Source: Fluviicola sp. XM-24bin1
GTDB lineage: Bacteria; Bacteroidota; Bacteroidia; Flavobacteriales_D; Crocinitomicaceae
Assembly (NCBI GenBank): GCA_003149635.1
Contig: QCWI01000013.1
Location: 1-64,000, forward strand
Length of the DNA: 64,000 nucleotides
Direction: 5' to 3'
This document shows, in pieces, positions 42,701-51,423 of the stretch (positions within the stretch are counted from its first letter, which is position 1; each line of letters starts with the position of its first letter). The translations under genes were made by a program, and so were the position numbers. The notes beneath the pieces were generated by a model. It made no database searches and was not told the DNA's origin. It saw only the letters and a program-made list of their open reading frames with translations.

Positions 42701-43375
42701 TTACTCTTGTAGACAATGACCTTCGAGGCTCGAAATCTCGAAAAATAACTCCGTCAAACAGGTTTCGTTATCCTTACAGTTCCGCACGTGATGCGTAAAG
42801 TTGAAATCCACCTGATTCATCGGGAAATTTTCGGATACTAGGTACTTTTCAAATTGCTCTAGACGTTTCTTGGTCAATTTTTCTGGATCATCTGGGTGGG
42901 AATACAATTCAATTTCCAGGCACACTTTCGGATTGTCTTCCAAGAGCTCTCGGTACATGGTTAAATCGAATGGAATAGGTTGCAAACTACCTGCTTCGAA
43001 TAGAATGCGAGGTGGTGCATGGCTGACGGTTTGATAGACCAATTCTACATCCAAATGGTAATCCTGGAGGATGGGAGATGTGACAATTAGTAGGTTTCTG
43101 GAAGGATCATGGTGTTTTGCCATTCCAGATACTTCCAGTTGATCTCCTTGTCTTGTGTCCACTGTCAGTTTGTAGTTGCCCTTAGCATCAGAAGTAGTTC
43201 TTTTCAAGGTGTCGGAACCGCTGATGACGCAAACTTCTGCATTGGGAACGGGTGTCATTGTGTGCAATTCTTTGACGATACCTTCAATGTAAATAGTGTG
43301 TGGATTTTCCTCTTCCTGACCAATAACGGATCCAGAAAGGAGCGCAATAACGAGAAAAAGCAGAATCGTTTTCAT
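42701..43375 (-). CDS. Exported protein with carboxypeptidase-regulatory-like domain
   Basis: 224 residues. A signal peptide ends at SVIGQ. A CarboxypepD_reg-like beta domain (about residues 28-110: IEGIVKELHTMTPVPNAEVCVI...GNYKLTVDT) is followed by a second domain with LEIELYSHPDDPEKLTKKRLEQFEKYLV, which loosely recalls the OmpA-like peptidoglycan-binding fold. The end is Cys-rich (NCKDNETCL...GHC). It lies 8 bp after the type B cargo gene, so both are probably one transcript. Confidence 0.7.
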   Translation of the reverse strand: MKTILLFLVIALLSGSVIGQEEENPHTIYIEGIVKELHTMTPVPNAEVCVISGSDTLKRTTSDAKGNYKLTVDTRQGDQLEVSGMAKHHDPSRNLLIVTSPILQDYHLDVELVYQTVSHAPPRILFEAGSLQPIPFDLTMYRELLEDNPKVCLEIELYSHPDDPEKLTKKRLEQFEKYLVSENFPMNQVDFNFTHHVRNCKDNETCLTELFFEISSLEGHCLQE

Positions 43376-43383
43376 ATCAATGC

Positions 43384-44913
43384 TTAACGCACCAATGTCA
43401 ACGAACCCTGAATCGTATTATTGTTTTCGTCGACACCTGCATAGTCCACCTTCCAAAAATACACAGATTCGCTGGCATCTTCTCCATGAATGGTGCCATC
43501 CCATCCAATTTCGATGTCGGTACTTTCGAAAATCACGGTTCCCCAACGATTGAGAATGAGCAATCGATATTCCTGAACATGTTTGTAATTGATGGGAACG
43601 AAGAAATCATTTACACCATCGTTATTGGGAGTGAAAACGTTGCCCATATTGATGCTCACGTTGCATGGATACTGTTCAATGTGGAATTCATGCACCTTCG
43701 TACCGCAGTGGTTACTTATTTCGACCCAATAATCTCCAGAACTTTCAATTAAAACGCTTGGCTCCAACGATCCGTGATTCCATTCGTACGTGGCTTCAGG
43801 GTAGAATACGTCCAGTTGAAGACTCTCATTGGAGCAGATCGAAGTGTCCAACCCAAGGTCGACATTTTGAAGACTGTCCCAGTGAATCCAAAGAGAGTCA
43901 CGAGCGGATCCGCAGGTATTTTCGGCAATCATCCACACTAGACCGTTTTGATCCGTTTCCAAATCGTAGCCGCTAGAGCCATCGCTCCAATGATGCGCAT
44001 CAGCATTTTGCACATCCGGATAGATTAGGGTGGAATCACCGGGACAAACGAAGTGATCCGGGCCGAGTTCAAGCGTAGGAGAGTGGAGAACCGTTACCGT
44101 TACCAAGTTTGTATCTAGATTGGTAATACAGTAATAGTGAGATGTAGAATCTGGAGACACGTATAAAACGGAATCGTATCCCAGGGCATTGTTAGGATCG
44201 TTGAGCGGAATCCAATGGTATTGATTGGCTCCTGAAGCCCAGATGGTGGCCAAATCTCCGTAACAAATAGTATCGTGATATACATGACTGCTATCTGGAG
44301 TTAAGGTGATGTGATCGATGCCCATACGTAAACTTTCCAAAGGAACCACTTGGCTGGGATCGTCATCCTTGGGTAAGAATTTGATCGAATGTGTAGTATT
44401 GGTCGGGATAAAGGAAATGCTGCGTTCATCCCAGATCAACGTTGGATCATCAAAGTTAAGAGCGCTTGAACTTGGCGCAGAAATACCCAGAAGTTGATTG
44501 TCAGCATAAACGCCCCAACTTCCAGAGTTATCCAAGTGATTGTCTTGCTTGACTACCGTTTGAAAGAACGTAATTGTGTACGGTTTGCCCGGAGTAAGTC
44601 CTGTTATTGTTTGTCGAATCCCTTCCTGATGATGCGCGCCTGGAGTTCCTGAGAGAAGACCAGAAACGAAGGTGTTGCCCGAATGCGGTGCTCCTGAAAC
44701 GCCGATCAAGGGCACAGGACCTTGCAATCCGGTGATATCGGGAGTTGCGGCAATGTTGTTATACGCCTGACAAACGGGATCAGAAGATGAAACGGAGAAC
44801 CAATCGGGCGGGGTAGAGGACATTCCTACGTTGCCTTCAAGGTCTGCATTGTTAAAATTCTGTCCCATTGCGTTCAGTGCTAACATCAAGAAGATGCACA
44901 CCAATGGTTTCAT
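43384..44913 (-). CDS. Secreted protein with gliding-motility-type (type B) sorting domain
   Basis: 509 residues. A signal peptide (MKPLVCIFLMLALNAMGQ) is followed by a beta-rich lectin/jellyroll-like region (about residues 20-190) and then Ig-like repeats with recurring DTSICS/GDLATIWASGA phrases. The C-terminal ~85 residues contain NVFTPNNDGVNDFF, the hallmark of the type B (gliding motility-associated) sorting domain exported by the type IX system. Its substrate or binding partner is unknown. It is probably co-transcribed with the downstream 224-residue protein. Confidence 0.9.
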   Translation of the reverse strand: MKPLVCIFLMLALNAMGQNFNNADLEGNVGMSSTPPDWFSVSSSDPVCQAYNNIAATPDITGLQGPVPLIGVSGAPHSGNTFVSGLLSGTPGAHHQEGIRQTITGLTPGKPYTITFFQTVVKQDNHLDNSGSWGVYADNQLLGISAPSSSALNFDDPTLIWDERSISFIPTNTTHSIKFLPKDDDPSQVVPLESLRMGIDHITLTPDSSHVYHDTICYGDLATIWASGANQYHWIPLNDPNNALGYDSVLYVSPDSTSHYYCITNLDTNLVTVTVLHSPTLELGPDHFVCPGDSTLIYPDVQNADAHHWSDGSSGYDLETDQNGLVWMIAENTCGSARDSLWIHWDSLQNVDLGLDTSICSNESLQLDVFYPEATYEWNHGSLEPSVLIESSGDYWVEISNHCGTKVHEFHIEQYPCNVSINMGNVFTPNNDGVNDFFVPINYKHVQEYRLLILNRWGTVIFESTDIEIGWDGTIHGEDASESVYFWKVDYAGVDENNNTIQGSLTLVR

Positions 44914-45001
44914 TTTATAGAGTCGGTTTGTAGCGCTGGAAGAGATGCAGGTATCCCTTCAAGCTCAGACTAAATATAATTAATAATTGCGATGACTGGA
45001 T

Positions 45002-45062
45002 GTAAAATGTTGAAAATCAGAGTTTTGTTTAATATTTGCTAGTGATGGATTCAACATTTTAC
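45002..45062. repeat. Perfect 13-bp inverted repeat with 35-nt spacer
   Basis: GTAAAATGTTGAA (45002-45014) and TTCAACATTTTAC (45050-45062) are exact reverse complements. It lies about 90-150 bp upstream of the type B cargo gene. It could be an operator pair, a stem-loop, or the ends of a tiny decayed element. Confidence 0.8.
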
Positions 45063-45160
45063 CCGGGTAGTTAAACAGGATTGAGCGTGAGTATTGAGTT
45101 TTGGAGCGAGTGAATTTCGGTGTAAATGTTTGATCATCAATTCTTTATAGGTGAGGCCGT

Positions 45161-45199
45161 AAGCTTGTTCGCCTTTTCGCGAACTTGCTAATTCGCGAA
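45161..45199 (-). repeat. Dispersed 39-bp intergenic repeat, copy 2
   Basis: Its reverse complement matches 22504-22542 at 36 of 39 positions. The outer arm that makes the long perfect hairpin in copy 1 is not kept here. Confidence 0.85.
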
Positions 45200-45243
45200 T
45201 TCTAGGAATTGCAGAAAATAAAGTTGATTTTATAGTTGCCGAT

Positions 45244-45273
45244 AAAAAAAAAGGCCCCGCCGAAACGAGACCT
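45244..45273 (-). terminator. Terminator after glyA
   Basis: On the minus strand a stem AGGTCTCG / CGGGGCCT (two G-U pairs, 6-nt loop) is followed by nine T, about 52 bp past the glyA stop. Confidence 0.8.
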
Positions 45274-45324
45274 ATTCATTTTCATCTTTTGCTCCACTTC
45301 GAGAGCCTCAGTGTTCGCTTTTTC

Positions 45325-46596
45325 TTACTCCCAAGTAAACAACGGTCGATATCCCATCAATTCGTTTACTTCTTTTCGAACAGTTGCAATTGTCGCATCA
45401 TCTTCGATATTCGTAATCACACGATCTACCAATTCTACAATCTTCTCCATTTCATCCGCTTTCATTCCGCGAGAAGTAATAGCTGATGTTCCCACGCGAA
45501 TTCCAGAAGTGACGAACGGAGATTCCGTATCGAAAGGCACCATGTTCTTATTGACCGTGATGTCCGCTTCCACCAATCGGTTTTCAGCATCTTTTCCTGT
45601 TACTCCTTTAGAACGAAGATCAATCAACATGGAGTGATTGTCAGTTCCACCTGAAATGATCGAATATCCTTTCGCTACAAACGCATCCGCCATCGCCGAA
45701 GCATTCGCAATTACTTGTTTCGCGTAGGTTCTGTATCCATCGGATAAAGCCTCACCAAACGCAACAGCTTTCGCCGCGATTACATGTTCCAATGGCCCAC
45801 CTTGCGTTCCCGGGAATACAGCTGCATCCAACAACGCCGCCATAGATTTTGGATTACCGTTTTTCCATTTCAAACCGAAAGGGTTATCGAAGTTTTTTCC
45901 CATCATGATAACTCCGCCACGCGGCCCGCGCAATGTTTTGTGCGTAGTTGTTGTAACGATATGACAGTGCTTCAATGGATCGCTTAACAATCCAGCGGCG
46001 ATCAATCCGGCTGGGTGAGAGATATCAGCCAATACCAAAGCTCCGACTTCATCTGCCACTTTGCGGATACGCTCGTAATCCCAATCACGACTGTAAGCTG
46101 AAGCTCCACAGATGATCAATTTCGGTTTTTCACGACGCGCTGTCTCTTCCAAGACATCGTAATCCACCATTCCGGTTTCTTTATTGACTCCGTAGAAATG
46201 CGGTTCGTACAATTTTCCAGAGAAATTTACCGGTGAACCATGCGTCAAGTGACCTCCATGTGAAAGATCAAAACCAAGAATCTTATCTCCGGGTTGCAGA
46301 CATGCCAATAAAACAGCTGCATTTGCTTGCGCTCCAGAGTGAGGCTGTACGTTGGCCCATTCAGCACCAAACAACTCTTTCAAGCGGTCAATTGCCAAAT
46401 TTTCGACTTCGTCTACCACTTCACATCCTCCGTAGTATCGTTTTCCGGGAAGTCCTTCTGCATACTTATTGGTAAGTACACTTCCCATTGCTTGCATTAC
46501 TTGATCGCTCACAAAATTCTCTGAGGCAATCAATTCAATTCCATGAAGTTGGCGCTGCTTTTCGCGCTCAATGAGGTCAAAAATAACCGTATCCAT
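45325..46596 (-). CDS. glyA: Serine hydroxymethyltransferase GlyA
   Basis: 423 residues. [67 protein letters not shown] and the PLP-lysine segment [15 protein letters not shown] are all standard. It converts serine and tetrahydrofolate to glycine and methylene-THF. Start ATG 46596. It is a single gene with its own terminator. A 12-bp palindrome lies 57 bp upstream (46653-46664). Confidence 0.97.
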   Translation of the reverse strand: MDTVIFDLIEREKQRQLHGIELIASENFVSDQVMQAMGSVLTNKYAEGLPGKRYYGGCEVVDEVENLAIDRLKELFGAEWANVQPHSGAQANAAVLLACLQPGDKILGFDLSHGGHLTHGSPVNFSGKLYEPHFYGVNKETGMVDYDVLEETARREKPKLIICGASAYSRDWDYERIRKVADEVGALVLADISHPAGLIAAGLLSDPLKHCHIVTTTTHKTLRGPRGGVIMMGKNFDNPFGLKWKNGNPKSMAALLDAAVFPGTQGGPLEHVIAAKAVAFGEALSDGYRTYAKQVIANASAMADAFVAKGYSIISGGTDNHSMLIDLRSKGVTGKDAENRLVEADITVNKNMVPFDTESPFVTSGIRVGTSAITSRGMKADEMEKIVELVDRVITNIEDDATIATVRKEVNELMGYRPLFTWE

Positions 46597-46652
46597 TTCT
46601 AACTTTTATTCGTTTGGTAAATTCTTACTTATTTCGATAATTCATGTTCGTA

Positions 46653-46664
46653 TTCTCTAGAGAA
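46653..46664. repeat. Palindrome upstream of glyA
   Basis: TTCTCTAGAGAA is a perfect 12-bp palindrome, and flanking AATTCAT (46639-46645) and ATGAATT (46665-46671) also pair. It could be a repressor site or a terminator-like structure for the sugar-nucleotide gene; there is no T-run. Confidence 0.45.
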
Positions 46665-46687
46665 ATGAATTTAGAATTAAAGCTTAT

Positions 46688-47623
46688 CTATTGGAATTGA
46701 GGACTCGCAAGAAGTCTTGAAATTCCCTCATCAATTCCTAAAAGGTCTCTGCCAAGCAGCTCTTTCATCTTTGTATTGTCGGGACATCTTCTGGTCATGT
46801 CTCCATCTTTAAGTGCCGGTAAATGAACTATCTTGGAGCTACTATTCGTCACGCTAATAATTTTGTGCGCAAGATCAAGAATTGTTATTTCATTTTCCCC
46901 TCCAATATTGATGACATCATTCACAACCTTATTCTCGTAAAATGCCTTAAGACAAGCATCTACGTTGTCATCGCAGTAACAGAATGTTCTTGTTTGTGAA
47001 CCATCTCCATAAATCGTTATGTCTTCACCTTTCAGCGCCTTGAATAAAAATTTGGACATTACGAAGTCATCGCTCTGCTTAGGGCCGTAGGTATTGAAAA
47101 ATCTGAAAATGGTGTAGTCTAGCCCAAATTCTTGTTGGTATGACCTCAAGAAGGCTTCCCCAATATTTTTGACAACCGCATAGGGTACTTTCGAATTGAG
47201 CGGTGTTGTTTGTTCATGTTGAGGTAATTCGACAGGTTCACCATACACTTCAGATGAAGAAGAAAAGAACACTCTTTTCACACCATTGCTTTTTGAAAGG
47301 CTTAGGATGTTTTTGAAACCTTCAATATCGTTCAATACCTTCACCGGGTTTTCTTGAGTTCTTTGAACCCCTACGAGCGCAGCATAATGAAAAACGAAGT
47401 CAAAATTTTCCCCGAGCATTACCTCTGCGATTTCTCTATATTCGTTCACATCCGCTTTAACGAATCGCCAATTGTCATTTGGTAAATGATGAGGTAGTTT
47501 GGTTTCGCTTCCTGTCGACAGATCATCAACAATAACAACGAAATTGTCTTTATTCAAGATCAATTTTTCGGCTAAGACGCTCCCGATAAAACCAGCTCCT
47601 CCTGTTACTAATATTCTCGTCAT
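46688..47623 (-). CDS. Extended SDR sugar-nucleotide epimerase/dehydratase
   Basis: 311 residues. The NAD-binding loop is VTGGAGFIGSVLAEKL, the catalytic set is SSSSEVYG with PYAVVKNIGEAF (YxxxK), and the cofactor-region DDLSTG is typical of extended SDRs. The C-terminal GDMTRRCPDNTKMKELLG recalls the RRPD block of UDP-glucuronate decarboxylase/UDP-glucose epimerase types. It probably makes or epimerises an NDP-sugar for surface polysaccharide, but no glycosyltransferase cluster surrounds it. ATG 47623 is used, not the TTG at 47641. Confidence 0.82.
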   Translation of the reverse strand: MTRILVTGGAGFIGSVLAEKLILNKDNFVVIVDDLSTGSETKLPHHLPNDNWRFVKADVNEYREIAEVMLGENFDFVFHYAALVGVQRTQENPVKVLNDIEGFKNILSLSKSNGVKRVFFSSSSEVYGEPVELPQHEQTTPLNSKVPYAVVKNIGEAFLRSYQQEFGLDYTIFRFFNTYGPKQSDDFVMSKFLFKALKGEDITIYGDGSQTRTFCYCDDNVDACLKAFYENKVVNDVINIGGENEITILDLAHKIISVTNSSSKIVHLPALKDGDMTRRCPDNTKMKELLGRDLLGIDEGISRLLASPQFQ

Positions 47624-47672
47624 TCTCCCAAATTTTAGCAAATATCGCTTTTAAAAGCAGATACTATCAAGA

Positions 47673-48419
47673 TTACCATCGTTTAATTATTGACAATTTA
47701 TGAGTGATATCACCATGTTCATTGTGGACAATTCCATCTTTGGTAAATAAGTCTCTTCGAACGTGTCCGCTTGCATGTAAAATGTGCCCCTGATCGTCAA
47801 GGATTCCAACGTGTGTAATTTTTCCTTTGTTGTTGTGAAAGAAGGCGAGATCGCCTGTTTCGATATCTTCAAAATCTACTTCAGCACCATCCAAAACTTG
47901 TTGCGAGGCATCTCTAGGCAGATTGATGTCAAAGAAGCGATAAACGGCCTGCGTGAATCCGGAGCAATCAATTCCAAAGGGTGATTTGCCTCCCCATAAA
48001 TACGGCGTATTCAAATAACTTTCGGCACAGCTCCACATATCGTCAAAGGAAACTGTTGATTCCTCTAACCATTCGAAATTATCGTTGCCAATATTGAATG
48101 AAGTCGCATCTGCTTGAACAAATGAGCCTTGACAGATCCATTGTTTTCCCCATGGAGTTTGAAGTAATCGTTCACGATCCGTGGAGTAATCCAATCCTTC
48201 CATCCAACGTCGAACTTCTTTATCAGAAAGTTTCTTGATGTGTTTGATGTCAATCCAACCTTCGTAACCATCCGCCATGGAGCTAATCTTCGCCCATGGT
48301 GTAGCAATTTCTTGAACGGTTACCACTTCACCGAAGAGCAGCTGCGTCACAATTTCGCTTTGATCGCGATTTTCAGCACGAACAGGCGAGATACTGACGG
48401 AGCAATAACCTTGATTCAT
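47673..48419 (-). CDS. NlpC/P60 (C40) peptidase with SH3-like domain
   Basis: 248 residues. The N-terminal ~70 residues form a bacterial SH3-like domain (PVRAENRDQSEIVTQLLFGE...GYEGWID). The C-terminal C40 domain has the catalytic Cys152 (GIDCSGFTQ), His203 (ITHVGIL) and a following His215 (ILHASG). Family members cut the gamma-D-Glu-diaminoacyl bond of peptidoglycan peptides. No signal peptide is seen, which suggests a cytoplasmic peptide-recycling role, or export by another route. The ATG overlaps the stop of the DinB gene by one base, so the two are coupled. Confidence 0.9.
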   Translation of the reverse strand: MNQGYCSVSISPVRAENRDQSEIVTQLLFGEVVTVQEIATPWAKISSMADGYEGWIDIKHIKKLSDKEVRRWMEGLDYSTDRERLLQTPWGKQWICQGSFVQADATSFNIGNDNFEWLEESTVSFDDMWSCAESYLNTPYLWGGKSPFGIDCSGFTQAVYRFFDINLPRDASQQVLDGAEVDFEDIETGDLAFFHNNKGKITHVGILDDQGHILHASGHVRRDLFTKDGIVHNEHGDITHKLSIIKRW

Positions 48420-48997
48420 TATTTTTTCGGAAAGTTTTTGTGTGTTACCAGATTGATAATCTGTTGCACGTGACGTTGGTTATGATACACCACAAAAAGC
48501 AATGCATCTCCAAGGCGCAATCGCACAATTTTTGAAATGGAGATTGGAATCTTCACTCGGCGCAAGTTCACCGTTTGCGATTGTTCGATCAATTCCATCA
48601 TGTCGGCTTGATGTTTCAAGAAATCAGCAACTTCCGTTCCTTTCACCAATTCTGGATGCAAGGTCGGGTTTTGGCCTTTCGGGGCGCGGAACTTTCGTTT
48701 CACGTTCTTCACCTTTCCCAGTTTCATCGATTTCCACGCTGATCTTCCTAGCGGCGAGCTCATGAATTCCTCTTTCGTGGAAGTAAATCGCGTTGTTTTA
48801 ATTTTCGATGCGATTGTGGGATGATAATACACCGCGTACTCATTCAAGTGAGCCAATACTTCACCAACACTCCAAATTCCTGGATTCGGGCGCCATTTCA
48901 TTTGATCATCAGACAGTTTCGTTGTGAACTTCTTGACATTGTCAATGTTCTCTTGCGTGATATTCGTCAGAATTTGAATTAAGTCTGCGGTTGTCAT
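48419..48997 (-). CDS. DinB-family protein
   Basis: 192 residues, a four-helix bundle. GIWSVGEVLAHLNEY and LLFVVYHNQRHVQQI carry the three-His metal-site pattern of the DinB/YfiT superfamily. Members include thiol-dependent transferases such as bacillithiol S-transferases, as well as proteins of unknown role. ATG 48997 is used. A TATTTTTG -7 box lies at 49026-49019 (minus). Confidence 0.82.
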   Translation of the reverse strand: MTTADLIQILTNITQENIDNVKKFTTKLSDDQMKWRPNPGIWSVGEVLAHLNEYAVYYHPTIASKIKTTRFTSTKEEFMSSPLGRSAWKSMKLGKVKNVKRKFRAPKGQNPTLHPELVKGTEVADFLKHQADMMELIEQSQTVNLRRVKIPISISKIVRLRLGDALLFVVYHNQRHVQQIINLVTHKNFPKK

Positions 48998-49018
48998 TTT
49001 GCCCGTTCTAGATGCGAA

Positions 49019-49026
49019 CAAAAATA
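49019..49026 (-). promoter_or_regulatory. -7 box for the DinB/NlpC-P60 transcript
   Basis: TATTTTTG on the minus strand fits TAnnTTTG, about 22 nt before the ATG at 48997. No -33 element is obvious. Confidence 0.4.
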
Positions 49027-49060
49027 GTTAATTCCATTTGATTAATGGTTAGAAGTAAGA

Positions 49061-49133
49061 GGTGAAAAGTGAGAAGTGAAAAGTTGGCTTTCAATATCAA
49101 TATCCTTCTCACTTCTGCTTTCTGACTTTTCAC
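49061..49133. repeat. Purine-rich imperfect inverted repeat
   Basis: The left arm (49061-49086, GGTGAAAAGTGAGAAGTG...) and right arm (49104-49133, CTTCTCACTTCTGC...GACTTTTCAC) can pair imperfectly. It lies in the divergent gap between the DinB gene and surE, the same kind of place as 24040-24126. Confidence 0.6.
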
Positions 49134-49197
49134 GTTTCTTTAGAACAAAATACTTTAACTTTCGTTACTTTCGCAGCAAACCGAATTATCCCTGTAT

Positions 49198-49968
49198 ATG
49201 AGCCAGCAACGACCGCTGATATTGGTGACAAATGACGATGGAATTTCCGCGAAAGGCATCCGCAATTTGTTCGAAACGGTACGTGAGTTCGGAGACGTCG
49301 TAATGGTTGCTCCAGATTCACCGCAATCGGGTATGGGACATGCAATTACCATTCACGATCCTTTGCGTTTGAACCCGACAGGTATTTATGGTGACATTAC
49401 CGCACTAGCGTGTTCTGGTACACCGGTGGATTGCGTGAAGTTGGCCATATATGAAGTAATGAAACGAAAGCCGGATTTGCTGGTTTCGGGAATCAATCAT
49501 GGGTACAATACGGCTACGAACGTTCTGTATTCGGGAACAATGTCTGCGGCAGTAGAAGGTGCGATGGAAGGAATTCCGTCTATTGGATTCTCTCTAGGAT
49601 CTTACGAGGCGGACGCCGATTTTTCAGGAACTGTAGATGTTATTCGCTCTGTAGTTCGGGAGGTTTTGGAAAAAGGAATGAAAGAAGGCGTTTGTCTGAA
49701 CGTGAACATTCCTCCAGTATCCGAAGGGCCTGTGCAGGGAGTTAAAGTTTGTCGTCAGGCGCATGCCTATTGGGCAGACCGATTCGATAGCCGTGAAGAT
49801 CAGTTCGGAAAGCCGTATTACTGGATGACAGGTGATTTTGTAGATCACGAGCCTGCAGACGATACGGACTTGCACTGGATCAAGAAAGGATATGCGACAG
49901 TAGTTCCTACCCAATTTGATTTGACAAGCTATTCGGCGATTAAAGAACTTGAAAACTGGGAATTATGA
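49198..49968 (+). CDS. surE: 5'/3'-nucleotidase SurE
   Basis: 256 residues. The N-terminal LVTNDDGISAKGI with its Asp-Asp metal pair, VVMVAPDSPQSGMGHAIT, SGTPVDCVKLA, LLVSGINHGYN and YSGTMSAAVEG match SurE. It removes phosphate from nucleoside monophosphates. Start ATG 49198. It overlaps the next gene by 4 bp and is followed by lpxB, so this is a conserved-looking envelope and stress operon. Confidence 0.95.
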   Translation: MSQQRPLILVTNDDGISAKGIRNLFETVREFGDVVMVAPDSPQSGMGHAITIHDPLRLNPTGIYGDITALACSGTPVDCVKLAIYEVMKRKPDLLVSGINHGYNTATNVLYSGTMSAAVEGAMEGIPSIGFSLGSYEADADFSGTVDVIRSVVREVLEKGMKEGVCLNVNIPPVSEGPVQGVKVCRQAHAYWADRFDSREDQFGKPYYWMTGDFVDHEPADDTDLHWIKKGYATVVPTQFDLTSYSAIKELENWEL

Positions 49969-50273
49969 ATTTGAGAAATTGGTCCAGAGAACATTTTATC
50001 GGAATGGCATTCGGGATTCTAACTCCGATTGTTTTCATACCCTTGGTGGTATATTTATGGGCGGTTTGGCAAGATTACACCTTCGAGTACATGTGGCGCG
50101 AATTTCGCTACTTTCCGAATCCACGAATCAAAATGATTACCATCTCCATCATCTTTAACCTCTTTTGGTTTTACAGATTCTTAAACAAAGAGAAATGGCA
50201 ACGCGCCATGGGAGTCATCCTAGGATCTTTGGCTTTTGCGCCTTACATCCTTTACATCAAATTCTTCGTATAA
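49965..50273 (+). CDS. Small three-helix membrane protein between surE and lpxB
   Basis: 102 residues with three hydrophobic segments (MAFGILTPIVFIPLVVYLWAV, ITISIIFNLFWFYRF, GVILGSLAFAPYILYIKFFV). Its ATGA overlap with surE, and the lpxB ATG immediately after its stop, place it firmly in that operon. The family is not recognised. A link to lipid A or membrane work is suggested only by position. Confidence 0.75.
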   Translation: MNLRNWSREHFIGMAFGILTPIVFIPLVVYLWAVWQDYTFEYMWREFRYFPNPRIKMITISIIFNLFWFYRFLNKEKWQRAMGVILGSLAFAPYILYIKFFV

Positions 50274-51386
50274 ATGAAGCTCTACGTCATTGCGGGAGAA
50301 GCATCTGGCGATTTGCACGGGAGCAATCTCATGCAAGCCATTCTTGACGAACAACCTCAAACAGAATTTCGATTCTGGGGCGGAGATAAGATGATCGCCG
50401 TGCAAGACAATTGCGTGAAACACATTCGAGATTTGGCCTTTATGGGCTTCGTAGAAGTATTGATGAACATTCGCACGATCACTAAGAACATGCGTTTTTG
50501 CAAGGAAGACATTTTAGCCTATCAACCGGATGCTATTGTGATGATCGATTATCCAGGGTTCAACCTACGCATTGCCGAATGGGCTAAGGAACAAGGAATT
50601 AAGGTCATCTATTACATCTCGCCGCAAGTCTGGGCATGGAAGCAAAATCGCGTGCAAAAGATCAAACGCGTGGTTGATAAGATGTATGTAATTCTTCCAT
50701 TTGAAAAAGACTTTTACAAGAAGTTCGATTATGAGGTGGAATATGTAGGACATCCTCTGCTAGACGAAATTTCCAAATACGATTTTGAATCGACCCGAGA
50801 AGAATTTCGGAAGAGAAATGGGTTGAGCGACAAACCCATCATTGCATTGGTTCCTGGAAGTCGCAAACAGGAAGTAAAGACCAAACTTCCAATCATGGTG
50901 GCAGCAACGAAAGGTATGGACGAATATCAATTGGTTGTGGCTGGTGCACCATCGTTAACGAAGGAGTTTTATCAATCGGTTCAGAATGATGTGCAAGTTG
51001 TGCACGGTGAAACTTACGAGCTGATGTACAATGCAACGGCAGCATTGGTTACTTCAGGAACAGCCACATTAGAAACAGCATTATTCAAAGTTCCTGAAGT
51101 TGTTTGCTACAAGGGAAGTCAAATTTCATATAGCATCGCAAAACGATTGGTAAAAGTGGATTACATTTCCCTCGTAAATCTGATTATGGGTAGAGAAGTA
51201 GTCAAAGAACTCATTCAAAAAGAATGCAATCCTGATAAAATTCGCGCGGAATTGGATCGTTTACTAAATGACGAAGCCTACAAATCACGACTACTTGCCG
51301 ATTATGATGAACTCCAGCAAAAGCTAGGAGGAGGCGGGGCAAGCGCAAAAGTTGCACAATCCTTGTTGAAAACTATTGAAGCATAA
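50274..51386 (+). CDS. lpxB: Lipid-A-disaccharide synthase LpxB
   Basis: 370 residues, a GT19 enzyme. The N-terminus has YVIAGEASGDLHGSNLMQ, followed by FWGGDKM, MGFVEVLMNI, IDYPGFNLRIAEWAK, YYISPQVWAWKQNRV, LVPGSRKQEVKTKLP and ATAALVTSGTATLETALF. It joins lipid X and UDP-diacylglucosamine. It starts on the base after the upstream stop, with 37 bp to the SpoIID gene. Confidence 0.96.
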   Translation: MKLYVIAGEASGDLHGSNLMQAILDEQPQTEFRFWGGDKMIAVQDNCVKHIRDLAFMGFVEVLMNIRTITKNMRFCKEDILAYQPDAIVMIDYPGFNLRIAEWAKEQGIKVIYYISPQVWAWKQNRVQKIKRVVDKMYVILPFEKDFYKKFDYEVEYVGHPLLDEISKYDFESTREEFRKRNGLSDKPIIALVPGSRKQEVKTKLPIMVAATKGMDEYQLVVAGAPSLTKEFYQSVQNDVQVVHGETYELMYNATAALVTSGTATLETALFKVPEVVCYKGSQISYSIAKRLVKVDYISLVNLIMGREVVKELIQKECNPDKIRAELDRLLNDEAYKSRLLADYDELQQKLGGGGASAKVAQSLLKTIEA

Positions 51387-51423
51387 CCGAAAGTCGGTAT
51401 GTGCACGTTGTAATTTTGAATTC

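Larger units (their letters stand above)
44914..45324. other. 411-bp intergenic stretch with repeats and a terminator
   Basis: It contains the 13-bp inverted repeat at 45002-45062, copy 2 of the dispersed 39-bp repeat (45161-45199) and the glyA terminator (45244-45273). No gene is apparent. Confidence 0.75.
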
